Shown: positions 1 through 8,219, counted from the stretch's first letter. The stretch is 64,000 bases of DNA from Sphingobium sp. CR2-8 (GCF_035818615.1 NZ_JAYKZY010000002.1:64501-128500), one strand, 5' to 3'. Numbers and translations: made by a program. The notes: generated by a model from the sequence alone, not told the origin.

Positions 1-186
1 TTACTTGCTCTTCAGCGTCTTGATGGCAGCCTCGATGGTTTCGGCTACGCTCGATTGCGCCTTGCCGCCCATCTTTTCAGCAGCGCCTTTCGCCTGCGTT
101 TTACGGTCGCCGGTGATTTTGCCGATCGCTTCCTTGATCGACCCTTTCACCTGGCGCGCTTCGCCCTTGATGCGGTCTTCGTTCAT
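1..186 (-). CDS. CsbD family stress protein
   Basis: This 61-residue, lysine- and alanine-rich hydrophilic protein matches the CsbD family, small proteins induced by general stress whose biochemical role is unknown. The family pattern is visible as the start MNEDRIKGEARQVKGSIKE followed by a glycine/lysine-rich amphipathic stretch. A second in-frame ATG lies four codons upstream at 198, but a GGAGG Shine-Dalgarno sits six bases before the ATG at 186, so 186 is the better start. It lies 118 bp downstream of the PAS/LuxR regulator on the same strand, with a short dyad in the gap. Family assignment is firm; function is inferred only. Confidence 0.88.
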   Translation of the reverse strand: MNEDRIKGEARQVKGSIKEAIGKITGDRKTQAKGAAEKMGGKAQSSVAETIEAAIKTLKSK

Positions 187-271
187 ATGATCCTCCATCG
201 TCGTGGCGGGCCGAAGCTGCGCCGATGATGGAGAAATAAGGCGGGCCGTTTCCGTGTGGCAGATGCGTAAA

Positions 272-288
272 TACTAAATCGTATAGTA
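272..288. promoter_or_regulatory. TACTA-N7-TAGTA dyad upstream of csbD-like gene
   Basis: A perfect 5-bp inverted repeat with a 7-bp spacer lies in the AT-rich stretch between the PAS/LuxR regulator and the CsbD gene. A dyad of this size fits a dimeric LuxR/FixJ-type HTH protein, and such a protein is encoded next door, but no consensus is known to me and the match could be chance. Confidence 0.3.
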
Positions 289-304
289 GTTCTGCATCAT
301 AAAG

Positions 305-1780
305 TCAGTTTATCGGCAGCTTCAACGGATAGCCGCGCTCGCGCGCCCACAGCACGGCCTGGGCGCGTCGGTTGACGCCGATCTTAGCGTAGACGCGCGC
401 AACATGATTGCGCAGCGTGTTACGGGAAACCCCCATCTCCCGGGCTATGACCGTGTCGTCGCCGCCCTCGCACAAGCGGCTGAGCACTTCCTTCTCCCGC
501 CGCGTGAGTTCGCTGGTTTCGACTGGACGCGGCGCGCCATGGGGCGTGCGCAAATTGGCAAGCTTTTCCACGACGGTTCGACTGAACCAATTGGTGTCCT
601 TCATCACGGCTTCAATTGCGCCGATCAGTTCCAGTTCGCTGTGGCGCCGTTCGTGGATGTCCTGGATGACCCACAAGATGCAGGTGTCTCGGCGCAGCGA
701 GATGGAGGCGGCCGAGACCAGACATTCGGTCAGGCCGCCGTGCTGGGTGCGCACCGTTGCATCTTTGCCGCGAAAAGCCGTTCGTTCGCTTAGTTCTTCC
801 TCAGCCGTGTCAAGGAAGGTCCCATCTTTCCATAATTTAAGCGCCGCCATGGTCCTGCCCATCGCCTCGTCCGACGACCAGCCGGTAAGCTGGTGGAAGG
901 CGTCGTTGGTATCACATAAGATGCCATCGTCCCGCGTGGTGATCGCCATAGCTACCGGGGCAAGGCGAAATGTCGTGACGAACCGCTCCTCGCTGTGCCG
1001 CAGTTCATTCTCCGCCTGCCTGCGCGGCTCCAAATCTGCGAAAGAAAAGAGCATGCAGGGCTCGTCATCCAGTTCGACCGGTTGTCCAGCGACGATCACT
1101 AGCTTGCGGCCGCCGTCGGGCAGTTCGATATCCGCCTGCATTTGCGGCACGGTGCGGCCTTCCCGGAGCCTGTCCTTGGCCCCGTCGAGATTTTCGGCGT
1201 CCTTGAGGATATCGATTTCGTAGAGGCTGCGACCAAGGACTTCATCCTTCTGATAACCGGTGAGGTCCACAAAGCCCTGGTTGACCTTCACATAACGCTG
1301 GTCGGCCAAGCGCATGATGACGGCAGGCGCAGGATTGACGTTGAATGTTTGTTCAAAGCGCTGCTCTGCTTCAAAACGCAACGACACATCCTGGATGACA
1401 AGCACGAGCAGGTCAGGATTCCCGTCCACATCGGTGAGGATCAGGCTGCGTATCTGGTGTATCCATCGAGGCTCGTCCTCGTCTTGCGGAATGACTTCGA
1501 CGATGACCTCATCAAAGGCTTCTCCGGCGATGACCCGGTCGATCGGATAATCCCCTTCTCCCAATCTATGCTTGTTGCGATAGCGCAACTGAAAGCGCTG
1601 CCGGTAGTCGTCGACATCCGTTCCAAGGCCGCTCATCTGATCGACGCCGTGCATCCGAAGTGCGGCTTCATTCGCCCACAATATGGTCTGGTTTGCATCT
1701 ACCAGCAGGACCCCTTCGCTCAGGCTGCCGATGATATGCCTGAGGCGATCGAGATCAATGGATGGTTGAACGTTGGTCAT
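305..1780 (-). CDS. PAS-domain sensor with LuxR-type HTH (transcriptional regulator)
   Basis: The 491-residue protein has three PAS-like segments (about 10-130, 135-255 and 262-385). A C-terminal LuxR/FixJ-type HTH occupies about 425-485, recognisable by TRREKEVLSRL, GVSRNTLRNHVARVYAKIG and a hydrophobic end. It has no transmembrane segment, no receiver domain and no autoinducer-binding domain, so it should be a cytosolic one-component regulator that senses a small ligand, redox state or light through PAS. No cysteine motif of a LOV domain is evident. The CsbD gene follows on the same strand and is a plausible target. The family call is strong; ligand and regulon are unknown. Confidence 0.85.
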   Translation of the reverse strand: MTNVQPSIDLDRLRHIIGSLSEGVLLVDANQTILWANEAALRMHGVDQMSGLGTDVDDYRQRFQLRYRNKHRLGEGDYPIDRVIAGEAFDEVIVEVIPQDEDEPRWIHQIRSLILTDVDGNPDLLVLVIQDVSLRFEAEQRFEQTFNVNPAPAVIMRLADQRYVKVNQGFVDLTGYQKDEVLGRSLYEIDILKDAENLDGAKDRLREGRTVPQMQADIELPDGGRKLVIVAGQPVELDDEPCMLFSFADLEPRRQAENELRHSEERFVTTFRLAPVAMAITTRDDGILCDTNDAFHQLTGWSSDEAMGRTMAALKLWKDGTFLDTAEEELSERTAFRGKDATVRTQHGGLTECLVSAASISLRRDTCILWVIQDIHERRHSELELIGAIEAVMKDTNWFSRTVVEKLANLRTPHGAPRPVETSELTRREKEVLSRLCEGGDDTVIAREMGVSRNTLRNHVARVYAKIGVNRRAQAVLWARERGYPLKLPIN

Positions 1781-1959
1781 GCGTGAGTTTTAGCCGTTAT
1801 AGGCATTTGGGCAAAGCGTTCGACGCAAGAGCCGCGCTTTCATTGAAATGGAATGCTGAAGTAGCGTCGATGAGCACGCCAAGGCTCCACCTAAGCGGAA
1901 CGTCTGCACTTGGCGACGGGAATTGGTACGATGAACGTCTGCGAAGGGTGTGCGCCGTG

Positions 1960-2328
1960 CAAATCCGAGCCACGCGCGCAAGCGCAAGCGCTCGTCCAGC
2001 AGTACGAACGACCCGACCGCAACGATTAGCGGCTGAAGTGCGCCCAAGAGCGCCATGACGCCCGCAGGCATACCATCGCCAATCGCCCACCAACTCGCCC
2101 CCAGATACACGCCGTTCAGCAGCCCGCCTGCCGCAAAGTGGAGCGCCAGACCCCGCCCCTGAGGCAATCGCTGGCCCGCCAGCAAGGCGGCGACGCCCAG
2201 CAGCGACGCGGTGAGGAAAGGCGGGCCGTGAGTACGAGTTCCGCGCTCGCATAGGGCGTCGTCGCCCGCGCTACGATGAACCCGGTGGACCAGATCAGAA
2301 CAAAAAGTAGAGGCGCGAACAACTGCAT
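1960..2328 (-). pseudogene. EamA/DMT-family transporter, frameshifted and truncated
   Basis: The start at 2328 opens with MQLFAPLLFVLIWSTGF, the first membrane segment of EamA (drug/metabolite transporter) proteins, and stays in frame to about 2212. There the similarity jumps frame and continues with the second to fourth segments (TASLLGVAALL, GVYLGASWWAIGDGMP, ALLGALQPLIVAV). Similarity ends near RLRAWLGF around 1970, so barely half of a normal 290-residue protein remains. The 170 bp after the break have no recognisable product and contain GCAGACGTTC twice. One indel plus loss of the second half makes this a clear remnant. Confidence 0.75.
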
Positions 2329-2414
2329 GGCGTTGCCCTTCGTAGATCGAAAAGGTGTGGGTCGAGGGAGCATGACGGCACGGGCTCGCCACGCGCTGCC
2401 AGGCCCCGACGGCA

Positions 2415-3359
2415 TCAGATGCATTGCAGATTGGTCAGCGTTGCGCGCACTGCTTCCAAGAGCGGCGTGCGGGGCTCAACGCCCAGCGTCGCCACGAGCC
2501 GATCGTTGACCAATCGGACCGGCTGCCGCCAGAGATAGCGCATCTCCATCATCTCTCGCGGCGTGATCGCCATTAGTGCTGCCACGCGGAGCAGCCACCA
2601 CGGCAGCGGGCGGATCGGCACAACGGGATCCCCGAGCACGCGCGCGATGGCCTGCACCATTTGGCGCCCGTCATGGTCCCAGTGCCCTTCCATGTGGAAT
2701 GACGCGAAACCCGGCAGGTTCGCACGCTCCAGCAGCTGGACCATGGTTTCGGCGACGTCCGGCAAATATGCCCATTGATGGCCGACGTCTCGCGTGCCGG
2801 GGTTACGGATAACCTTGGGACGCGCTCCGGGCGTCACCAACCCTTGCCCGAACCAGTTGTTGGCCGCACCAGGGCCGAAAAAGTCGCCCGCCCGCACGAT
2901 GAGCACGCTGCACTTCCCCTGTTCTGCCGCGATGCGGAGCCGCTGCTCCATCTCCACCCGGATCAGGCCTTTTCCCGTCTTCGGCGTCTGCGGTGCGTCC
3001 TCGGCAATGTTCGGGAACACGTTGGGCCCGTAATTATAGACCGTACCCGGTAGAAGGATGCGGGCGCCGCTCGCGGATGCGGCGCGGATCGTGTTGTCGA
3101 GCATCGGCAAGACGAGGCGATCCCAGTCGCGATAGCCCGGCGGGTTGACCGCATGGACGATGACCGACGCGCCCTCAGCAGCGGATGCGACCGACGCCGC
3201 AACCATCGCATCCCCTGTCAAAGCCTCGCATCCTGTCGGAAAATCTGCAGCGGCACGGCGGGTCAATGCCCTGACCGTCCAACCGCCAGCGATCAGACGA
3301 CGCATCACGGCACCGCCGACGCCTCCCGTCGCGCCCAGAACCAACGCTGTTTTCTTCAT
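2415..3359 (-). CDS. Atypical SDR, NAD(P)-dependent epimerase/reductase
   Basis: The 314-residue protein begins MKKTALVLGATGGVGGAVM, a Rossmann fold with the GxxGxxG nucleotide motif of extended or atypical SDR enzymes (NAD-dependent epimerase/dehydratase, NmrA-like). A YNYGPN segment follows near residue 130, but the classic YxxxK pair is not obvious, so catalysis is uncertain. The open frame extends to 3458, yet AAGGAGGCGA directly before the ATG at 3359 fixes the start. It is divergent from the LysR gene 91 bp away, the usual arrangement for a LysR-controlled target. The substrate cannot be read from sequence. Confidence 0.82.
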   Translation of the reverse strand: MKKTALVLGATGGVGGAVMRRLIAGGWTVRALTRRAAADFPTGCEALTGDAMVAASVASAAEGASVIVHAVNPPGYRDWDRLVLPMLDNTIRAASASGARILLPGTVYNYGPNVFPNIAEDAPQTPKTGKGLIRVEMEQRLRIAAEQGKCSVLIVRAGDFFGPGAANNWFGQGLVTPGARPKVIRNPGTRDVGHQWAYLPDVAETMVQLLERANLPGFASFHMEGHWDHDGRQMVQAIARVLGDPVVPIRPLPWWLLRVAALMAITPREMMEMRYLWRQPVRLVNDRLVATLGVEPRTPLLEAVRATLTNLQCI

Positions 3360-3450
3360 TGTTCGCCTCCTTGTTTGTCTGGAGGGAAGATGACGTCGAC
3401 GCGTATAAACGAGAATTGTCGTATTGCGTGCAGCTGCTATACAAAAATAG

Positions 3451-4344
3451 ATGAGCAAGGAACCGAGTTGGGATGTCTACCGCAGCTTCGCCGCGGTGCT
3501 GCAGCAGGGCTCGCTGTCGGCTGCGTCGCGCGCGCTCGGCATGACCCAGCCAAGCATTGCACGCCATATTGATGCGCTGGAGCAGGCGATCGGTGGCACG
3601 CTGTTCGTCCGTTCACAGCGGGGTCTGTCTCCCACAGATCAGGCGCTGGCGCTACGACCACACGCTGAAGCGCTTGTCGCGGCGGCGGAAGCGCTCCGCA
3701 GATCCGCCGAAGGTGCGCCGGGGATGCCGGAGGGTACGGTGCGCATCACTGCCAGCCAGGCGGTGGGGACGCACCACCTGCCGGCGATCGTGACGGGCCT
3801 CCGCCGCGCGCAACCCAGGCTGCAGTTCGAACTGGCGTTGACCGACGATCTGGACGACCTGCTACAACGTCGAGCCGACGTCGCCATACGCATGGCTCAG
3901 CCCGAGCAAAAAGCGCTGGTGGCTAAGCGCGTTGGCGCCGTCCACCTCGGCTTGCACGCACATCGCAGCTATCTTGCACGAAGAGGCGTGCCCAGCCGGC
4001 TCGAGAACCTACCCGAACACGACCTGATCGGCTTCGACACTGAGACACCGTTCACCAGAGCGGGCATGCGCCATTTGCCGGGGATCGAGCGCTCGACGTT
4101 CGCCTTGCGTGTAGACGATGCGGCGGCGCAGTTCGAAGCTATTCGGGCCGAATTCGGCATCGGTATCTGCCAGACAGCCGTCGCGCGTCGCGATCCGGAT
4201 CTATGCCGCGTGCTGGCAGACGCCTTCGATCTACCGCTTCCGGTGTGGATCGTTATGCATGAGGACCTACGAAACGGCAGCCGCTACAGGTTCACCTTCG
4301 ACGCGCTCGTGCAGGCATTCGCCGAAATTACGCGCGCTGCGTAA
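3451..4344 (+). CDS. LysR family transcriptional regulator
   Basis: This is a full-length LysR-type regulator of 297 residues. The winged HTH occupies residues 8-66 (SLSAASRALGMTQPSIARH) and the periplasmic-binding-like effector domain about 90-290. It is transcribed away from the SDR gene, and the 91-bp shared intergenic region contains GTATA and TATAC arms about 30 bp apart, which may belong to the operator. By family logic it probably controls the SDR gene and itself. The inducer is unknown. The sequence shows no damage. Confidence 0.88.
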   Translation: MSKEPSWDVYRSFAAVLQQGSLSAASRALGMTQPSIARHIDALEQAIGGTLFVRSQRGLSPTDQALALRPHAEALVAAAEALRRSAEGAPGMPEGTVRITASQAVGTHHLPAIVTGLRRAQPRLQFELALTDDLDDLLQRRADVAIRMAQPEQKALVAKRVGAVHLGLHAHRSYLARRGVPSRLENLPEHDLIGFDTETPFTRAGMRHLPGIERSTFALRVDDAAAQFEAIRAEFGIGICQTAVARRDPDLCRVLADAFDLPLPVWIVMHEDLRNGSRYRFTFDALVQAFAEITRAA

Positions 4345-4823
4345 GGCGCGCAACATTCTAGGTTGGCGGCGGGAGTTGGGCCAGGTTTTCCAATCAGGTC
4401 CCGTCAAGTGGTTTGGAATTCCCATCGTGCGCTACGCCTGACCGTCGGGTTTCAGCCCTAGCCGCCGTTTCCACCCGCTTATGGGGACGGCTTGAGTTGG
4501 TCGCCTGCTGCCAGGGGCGGCGCACCGCTGGCTTTATTGTAATCAATCGCCGCTTTTTGGGACAGACCTGGCGTTATTAGTGCATATGATGAACAGCAGA
4601 CCTGGGGCCTGATCGCTGCCAAGGAGCATCCTCCGACAATCCCTGACACCCGCCAAATGATGCTGTCTCTGTGACTGGAACCCACAGCACTTTGAGTGTT
4701 GCACATGGTCAGCTTGGCCGAACAAACTGCTGCGTCCTGCTATCTCGTGCAATCGGCGGCATGGTGGGTGTGCAACCTGGCACAGCCGCGCTAGCGTCGC
4801 CGTTTAAGCAATCGGGAACAGGT
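4345..4823. other. Intergenic region, no supported gene
   Basis: I find no convincing gene in these 479 bp. A 75-codon minus-strand frame (4479-4706) lacks a ribosome binding site and any family resemblance. The region separates the LysR gene from a four-gene plus-strand operon and probably holds that operon's promoter. Confidence 0.5.
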
Positions 4824-5009
4824 ATGAACGGATATGTGCGTTTGGAAACGGCGGACGGCGATTTCGTGGTCGTCAATGTCGATCGGGTCAGTTTCGTGCG
4901 GCGCTTCCGCGGCGAAGCCGGCATCAGCGCGATCAATTTCGAGAAAGGAAATTATCTCGTCGTCAAAGGCAGTCTCGACAGTGTCATGAACATCCTGGCC
5001 GAAGGCTGA
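4824..5009 (+). CDS. Small hypothetical protein, 61 residues
   Basis: The protein starts MNGYVRLETADGDFVVVNVD and alternates short hydrophobic strands with charged turns, which suggests a compact all-beta fold. It has no signal peptide or membrane segment. The frame is open from 4671, but the upstream 51 codons are low-complexity and unlike the rest, so the ATG at 4824 is the likely start. It is the first gene of a compact operon and the thermonuclease-like gene starts 11 bp after its stop. I do not recognise a named family. Confidence 0.6.
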   Translation: MNGYVRLETADGDFVVVNVDRVSFVRRFRGEAGISAINFEKGNYLVVKGSLDSVMNILAEG

Positions 5010-5019
5010 AGCGAAGCTC

Positions 5020-5442
5020 ATGCTTGCCGCCCTATCCGCAGTCGTTCTGGCATCCGGGCAGGTCTTTGCCTGCACGCCGACCCATGTCTGGGACGGAGAC
5101 GGCCCGATCTGGTGTGCGGAAGGTCCAAAGGTGCGTTTGGCCGGTATAGCTGCCCGCGAGATGGACGGCACATGCAAACAGGGGCACCCCTGTCCCAAGG
5201 CATCGGCTATTGCAACGCGAGACCGGCTGGTGCGCTTGCTGGGCGGCGCGAAAGGCAAGGCGCGGACCGGCCATATTCTCGTATCGGCGCCGACCATGCG
5301 CTGCGTTTCGAATGGATCGGCATGGGGCGGTCGCACAGGGGCGTGGTGCAATCTGCCGGGCACGGGCGACATAAGCTGCGCCATGATCAGGTCAGGCACT
5401 GTCCTGCGATGGGATCGCTATGCGCGGGGGCATTGCCGCTGA
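5020..5442 (+). CDS. Secreted thermonuclease (staphylococcal nuclease-like) family protein
   Basis: The 140-residue protein has an N-terminal hydrophobic signal-like stretch ending near residue 17 (VFA/CTPTHV). An SNase-type OB-fold core follows: DGDGPIWC, VRLAGIAAREMD (carrying the conserved Arg and Glu) and the C-terminal RWDRYARGHC. Six or more cysteines suggest a disulfide-bonded protein of the periplasm. The catalytic second arginine is not clearly placed, so activity is uncertain. Its stop overlaps the next ATG by one base (TGATG), which indicates translational coupling. Similar proteins occur in sphingomonad accessory regions, as far as I recall. Confidence 0.75.
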   Translation: MLAALSAVVLASGQVFACTPTHVWDGDGPIWCAEGPKVRLAGIAAREMDGTCKQGHPCPKASAIATRDRLVRLLGGAKGKARTGHILVSAPTMRCVSNGSAWGGRTGAWCNLPGTGDISCAMIRSGTVLRWDRYARGHCR

Positions 5443-5642
5443 TGCCGAGAGGAACGCGCCACGAACTGACCGGTATTCTTCTGGAAGGCGACTTCTATCC
5501 GGTGTTGCGTGTTGCCGACGGCGGCGAATGGCGACTGGAGATCGCCAAGACCTGGCGGCCTCTGCTGGGCAAGCGCGTTGCCATCATCGGCGTACGTGAC
5601 GGTTTTGATCTGATTGCCGTCGAGCGGATTGCCCTGGCATGA
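5442..5642 (+). CDS. DUF5818 domain protein
   Basis: This 66-residue protein (MPRGTRHELTGILLEGDFYP and onward) resembles the DUF5818 family, small beta-rich proteins common in sphingomonads. It looks like a single OB-like or SH3-like barrel with a repeated hydrophobic pattern and no membrane segment. It shares one base with the thermonuclease-like gene before it and overlaps the next gene through ATGA, so the three are translated together. No function is established. The pairing with an SNase-like protein hints at nucleic acid handling, which is inference only. Confidence 0.7.
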   Translation: MPRGTRHELTGILLEGDFYPVLRVADGGEWRLEIAKTWRPLLGKRVAIIGVRDGFDLIAVERIALA

Positions 5643-5824
5643 CGCACGACCAGCTTATGTGGGGGGCGGTGTCCATGCTGATGACGCAGCATGGTGAGCA
5701 CGCACCGCGCAAGGTGGCAGAACGAATTGGTTCCCTCGCGGTTGCGGGAGACATGGCTGGCGTGGCGCTATGGAAAGACATTGCACGCCGGATGGACATG
5801 ATGATGCGATCACGCGCTCAATAG
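5639..5824 (+). CDS. DUF6961 family protein
   Basis: The 61-residue product starts MTHDQLMWGAVSMLMTQHGE and carries the motif AERIGSLAVAGDMAGVALWK, the signature I associate with DUF6961. Proteins of this type are small and helical and are found in sphingomonads, often beside DUF5818 genes. The start overlaps the previous stop (ATGA), closing the four-gene operon. The next gene is convergent, 25 bp away. No enzymatic motif is visible and no function is known. Confidence 0.72.
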   Translation: MTHDQLMWGAVSMLMTQHGEHAPRKVAERIGSLAVAGDMAGVALWKDIARRMDMMMRSRAQ

Positions 5825-5849
5825 CCGGTCATCGCCTTGGCCATTACAT

Positions 5850-6449
5850 TCAAGGCACGGAGGGTGGTGTTCGCAACAGGCGTATATAGGTGGCGAGCCG
5901 ATTTTTTCGCCGGGCATGGAACTGCCGGACGTGCTTGGCCAATGCTGATGCAGTCGCGGCTTCAGCGGCCAATTCCAGTTCCGCCAGTTCATCACGCGTG
6001 TTTCCAATCACGCGTTCGTCCAGTTGGCGCATGGCATGGAGCCGGTCATTGGCGCTTTCAACAGCGCGAGTGAACGCACTATTGCCTTGCCTCAAGGCCA
6101 GACGGAGAAAAAAACGCGCGGTCCGTTCGGGCACATCTGATGCATCATGCTCCAACGTCGCGACACTGCAGATAGATGATCGTGGCTTGCGCATGGCCAG
6201 CAGGGCAAGTGCAGCGTTCCAGTCGAGCAGGTCACGCAAGACGCTCTCGTCGAGCGACGGCACGTAGAAGCCTCCGCCTGCGATGGCTTCGACAAGCCCT
6301 TCCCCTGTCAGCCGGTTGAGAACGTCCCGGACAGGCGTGATGCTGACATGCATGTCATCGGCAAGCCGGGCCGCTTCCAGACGCTGCCCGGGACGGAAGC
6401 TGCCCTGGATCAGGCGCTGCTTGAGCGTCTGGTAGCTGCGCTCGAGAAT
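5850..6449 (-). CDS. GntR (FadR/FCD) family transcriptional regulator, start unclear
   Basis: The frame encodes a complete GntR winged helix: YQTLKQRLIQGSFRPGQRL, then HVSITPVRDVLNRLTGEGL, followed by a helical FCD-like ligand domain. The first ATG (6353) falls inside the HTH and would delete its first helices. Upstream the frame is open to a stop near 6525 but has no ATG, GTG or TTG. The HTH-consistent beginning is near 6449 (ATT), and a CTG at 6497 is another option. The gene therefore uses a rare start codon or has lost its start. It lies directly behind the PhyH gene and may regulate that cluster. Confidence 0.7.
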   Translation of the reverse strand: MLERSYQTLKQRLIQGSFRPGQRLEAARLADDMHVSITPVRDVLNRLTGEGLVEAIAGGGFYVPSLDESVLRDLLDWNAALALLAMRKPRSSICSVATLEHDASDVPERTARFFLRLALRQGNSAFTRAVESANDRLHAMRQLDERVIGNTRDELAELELAAEAATASALAKHVRQFHARRKNRLATYIRLLRTPPSVP

Positions 6450-6460
6450 CTGCGCGGGAC

Positions 6461-7390
6461 TTACCCGCCCTTGCCCGCGCCATTGTCTTCCAGCCAGGGC
6501 CTGTCGTTCCCCGGCACCTGTCGGCTAAGATAATGATCGACCAGATCCATCTGGTCGGGCCGGAGCGCATCGATTGCGGCAATATTTGCAGGTATCTCGT
6601 CCCTGAGCAGGATCGAGGGACATTGCCCCTCATAATTGCCCAGATTGGGGCGATGCTGGGCATAGCCCACCAGGGCGGCCAGCGCTGGCGAGAAGGTCCG
6701 CGCAACCGGGGGCGGATAGGCAAGCCAGGGATTTTCATAGGGCTTGAGCCAGCCCAGCGAATAGCCGGTGACGATCGCGCGCCTGACCTCGCTCGTGTTG
6801 TTTCCGCCCGCGCCGTGCAGCGTCGAACCCAGGAAGAGGATAGCAGACCCTGGCAGACAGGTCGCCGCGATCGGCTCGTCATAATCCTGCCGGGCCATGC
6901 CGGCCGCACCATGGCTCGCGGGATAGAGCTGGGTCGCGCCATTCTCCGCCGTGAACGGGGTGATGGGCCACATGACGTTGAGCAGATATTCATGCGCGCC
7001 CTTGGCGCCCTGCCACATGTCGTGATCGCGATGCGGCAACTGCGTCAGGGCGCCGGGATGAATCTCGATGGCTTGGGCGACATTGAGCTGGATCCGGTCG
7101 CATGTGGGGCTCAATATTTCGTGTGCGATTCCGACGATGAGCGGATCTTCCACCAGCGGCGCGATATGACGGCTGCGGCGCAGGAGGCCGCCAAAACGCT
7201 TGGTCCGCTCGCCATAGAAAGCGCCTTCGCAAAAAGGCGTCGCCTCGAAGATGGGTGAGAGATCCCGCTCCAGCACCTGGATCGCGCAAGGGGGACGCAG
7301 GTCGGGGATGATGCAGAAGCCATCACGCAGGAGGCGACCGGTCCAATATTGGACCGCGGCCAGATGATCGGTCGTTTCAAGCGGGTTCAT
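6461..7390 (-). CDS. Phytanoyl-CoA dioxygenase (PhyH) family protein
   Basis: This 309-residue Fe(II)/2-oxoglutarate oxygenase has the metal triad H120-x-D122 (in LPHRDHDMW) and H192 (in STLHGAGGN), with R203/R204 placed to bind 2-oxoglutarate. PhyH enzymes hydroxylate acyl-CoAs or small-molecule substrates in the cytosol. Its ATG overlaps the stop of the AHL synthase gene by 4 bp, so the two are translationally coupled. I recall that luxI genes of sphingomonads are often followed by a phyH gene, whose role in quorum sensing is unsettled. Hydroxylation of the AHL acyl chain is a plausible but unproven job. Confidence 0.85.
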   Translation of the reverse strand: MNPLETTDHLAAVQYWTGRLLRDGFCIIPDLRPPCAIQVLERDLSPIFEATPFCEGAFYGERTKRFGGLLRRSRHIAPLVEDPLIVGIAHEILSPTCDRIQLNVAQAIEIHPGALTQLPHRDHDMWQGAKGAHEYLLNVMWPITPFTAENGATQLYPASHGAAGMARQDYDEPIAATCLPGSAILFLGSTLHGAGGNNTSEVRRAIVTGYSLGWLKPYENPWLAYPPPVARTFSPALAALVGYAQHRPNLGNYEGQCPSILLRDEIPANIAAIDALRPDQMDLVDHYLSRQVPGNDRPWLEDNGAGKGG

Positions 7391-8034
7391 GACAGCATGT
7401 CTCCCGCGCGTGCCGATGGTTCGACGTCGCTACCGATCAGGGCGAAACGGATCGGCTCGTACACGCCACTCGCGCGCAGCTTGTCGATGGTGGTGTGATC
7501 GATACGAATATGGAGGCCCACTAACTGGTCGCGGCCATTACGCAACGATGGCCCGAGCGCCCGGCAATCCCAGCCGAAACGGGCGATCTGATCGAACCAG
7601 GCCTGCTCGGCGACGCCGGTATAGTCGGTGATCCCATGTCGGATGGCGTGGTCGGCCAGCGTACTGACCAACTGATTGCGCGCGCTGCGCCGCTCGGCCG
7701 ATCGCTGATGGCGGTCAAGACAGAAGCGCGTGATTTCCCGGATGTTGGGCCCGGTCGGGACAATGCCGGTACAAAGATGCGGATAGAGATGCCCCAATAT
7801 GTGCTCGCCCTCCGTGCGCAGCAATCGCGCGGATGCGCGATGGACGTGGTCGGGGCCAAGCAGGATCAGATATTGCGCGTCCGGCGTATCGAACTGGTCC
7901 ACTTCGAACCGGTCGGCAAGGACGGGCAAATCCCAGCCCAGAAGGTCGATGAAGACCTCCTTGCGGGCAGCAAACATCGCACGCATGGCGGCGCTTTCGC
8001 GCGCGCCATGACCGTGATCGGTCATTTCCATCAT
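7387..8034 (-). CDS. Acyl-homoserine-lactone synthase (LuxI family)
   Basis: From the start at 8034 the 215-residue protein carries all the invariant LuxI residues at canonical positions: R24, F28, W34, D46, D49, R70, E100 and R103 (REITRFC). It should make an N-acyl-homoserine lactone from S-adenosylmethionine and an acyl-ACP or acyl-CoA. An AAGGGAG ribosome binding site precedes ATG 8034, whereas the longer frame to 8097 lacks one. No luxR gene with an autoinducer domain lies in the window and I see no lux-box palindrome upstream. It is coupled to the downstream PhyH gene. Acyl chain specificity cannot be told. Confidence 0.88.
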   Translation of the reverse strand: MMEMTDHGHGARESAAMRAMFAARKEVFIDLLGWDLPVLADRFEVDQFDTPDAQYLILLGPDHVHRASARLLRTEGEHILGHLYPHLCTGIVPTGPNIREITRFCLDRHQRSAERRSARNQLVSTLADHAIRHGITDYTGVAEQAWFDQIARFGWDCRALGPSLRNGRDQLVGLHIRIDHTTIDKLRASGVYEPIRFALIGSDVEPSARAGDMLS

Positions 8035-8219
8035 GGCAGGCTCCCTTGTGTAAGGTCCGGCAAGGTCAGCAGAAGGGGCCTGGCTCTCACATACCAAGAA
8101 ATGGGGGGATGGTTGGGCCTGCCGCTACGCCATAGCCGCCAAAAGCCCGATTTTGCTCGACGATGACGCGCTAAATTGGCAACCGATGCCATCCAAGACA
8201 CAGATGAAAGGCTGACCCC

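Noticed and set aside
4479..4706. A 75-codon minus-strand frame
   Set aside because: No ribosome site, no family resemblance and Ser/Ala-rich composition with no sign of selection.
8035..8219. Lux-box upstream of the AHL synthase
   Set aside because: No 20-bp dyad resembling a lux-box was found in the 185-bp gap, so no operator is claimed.
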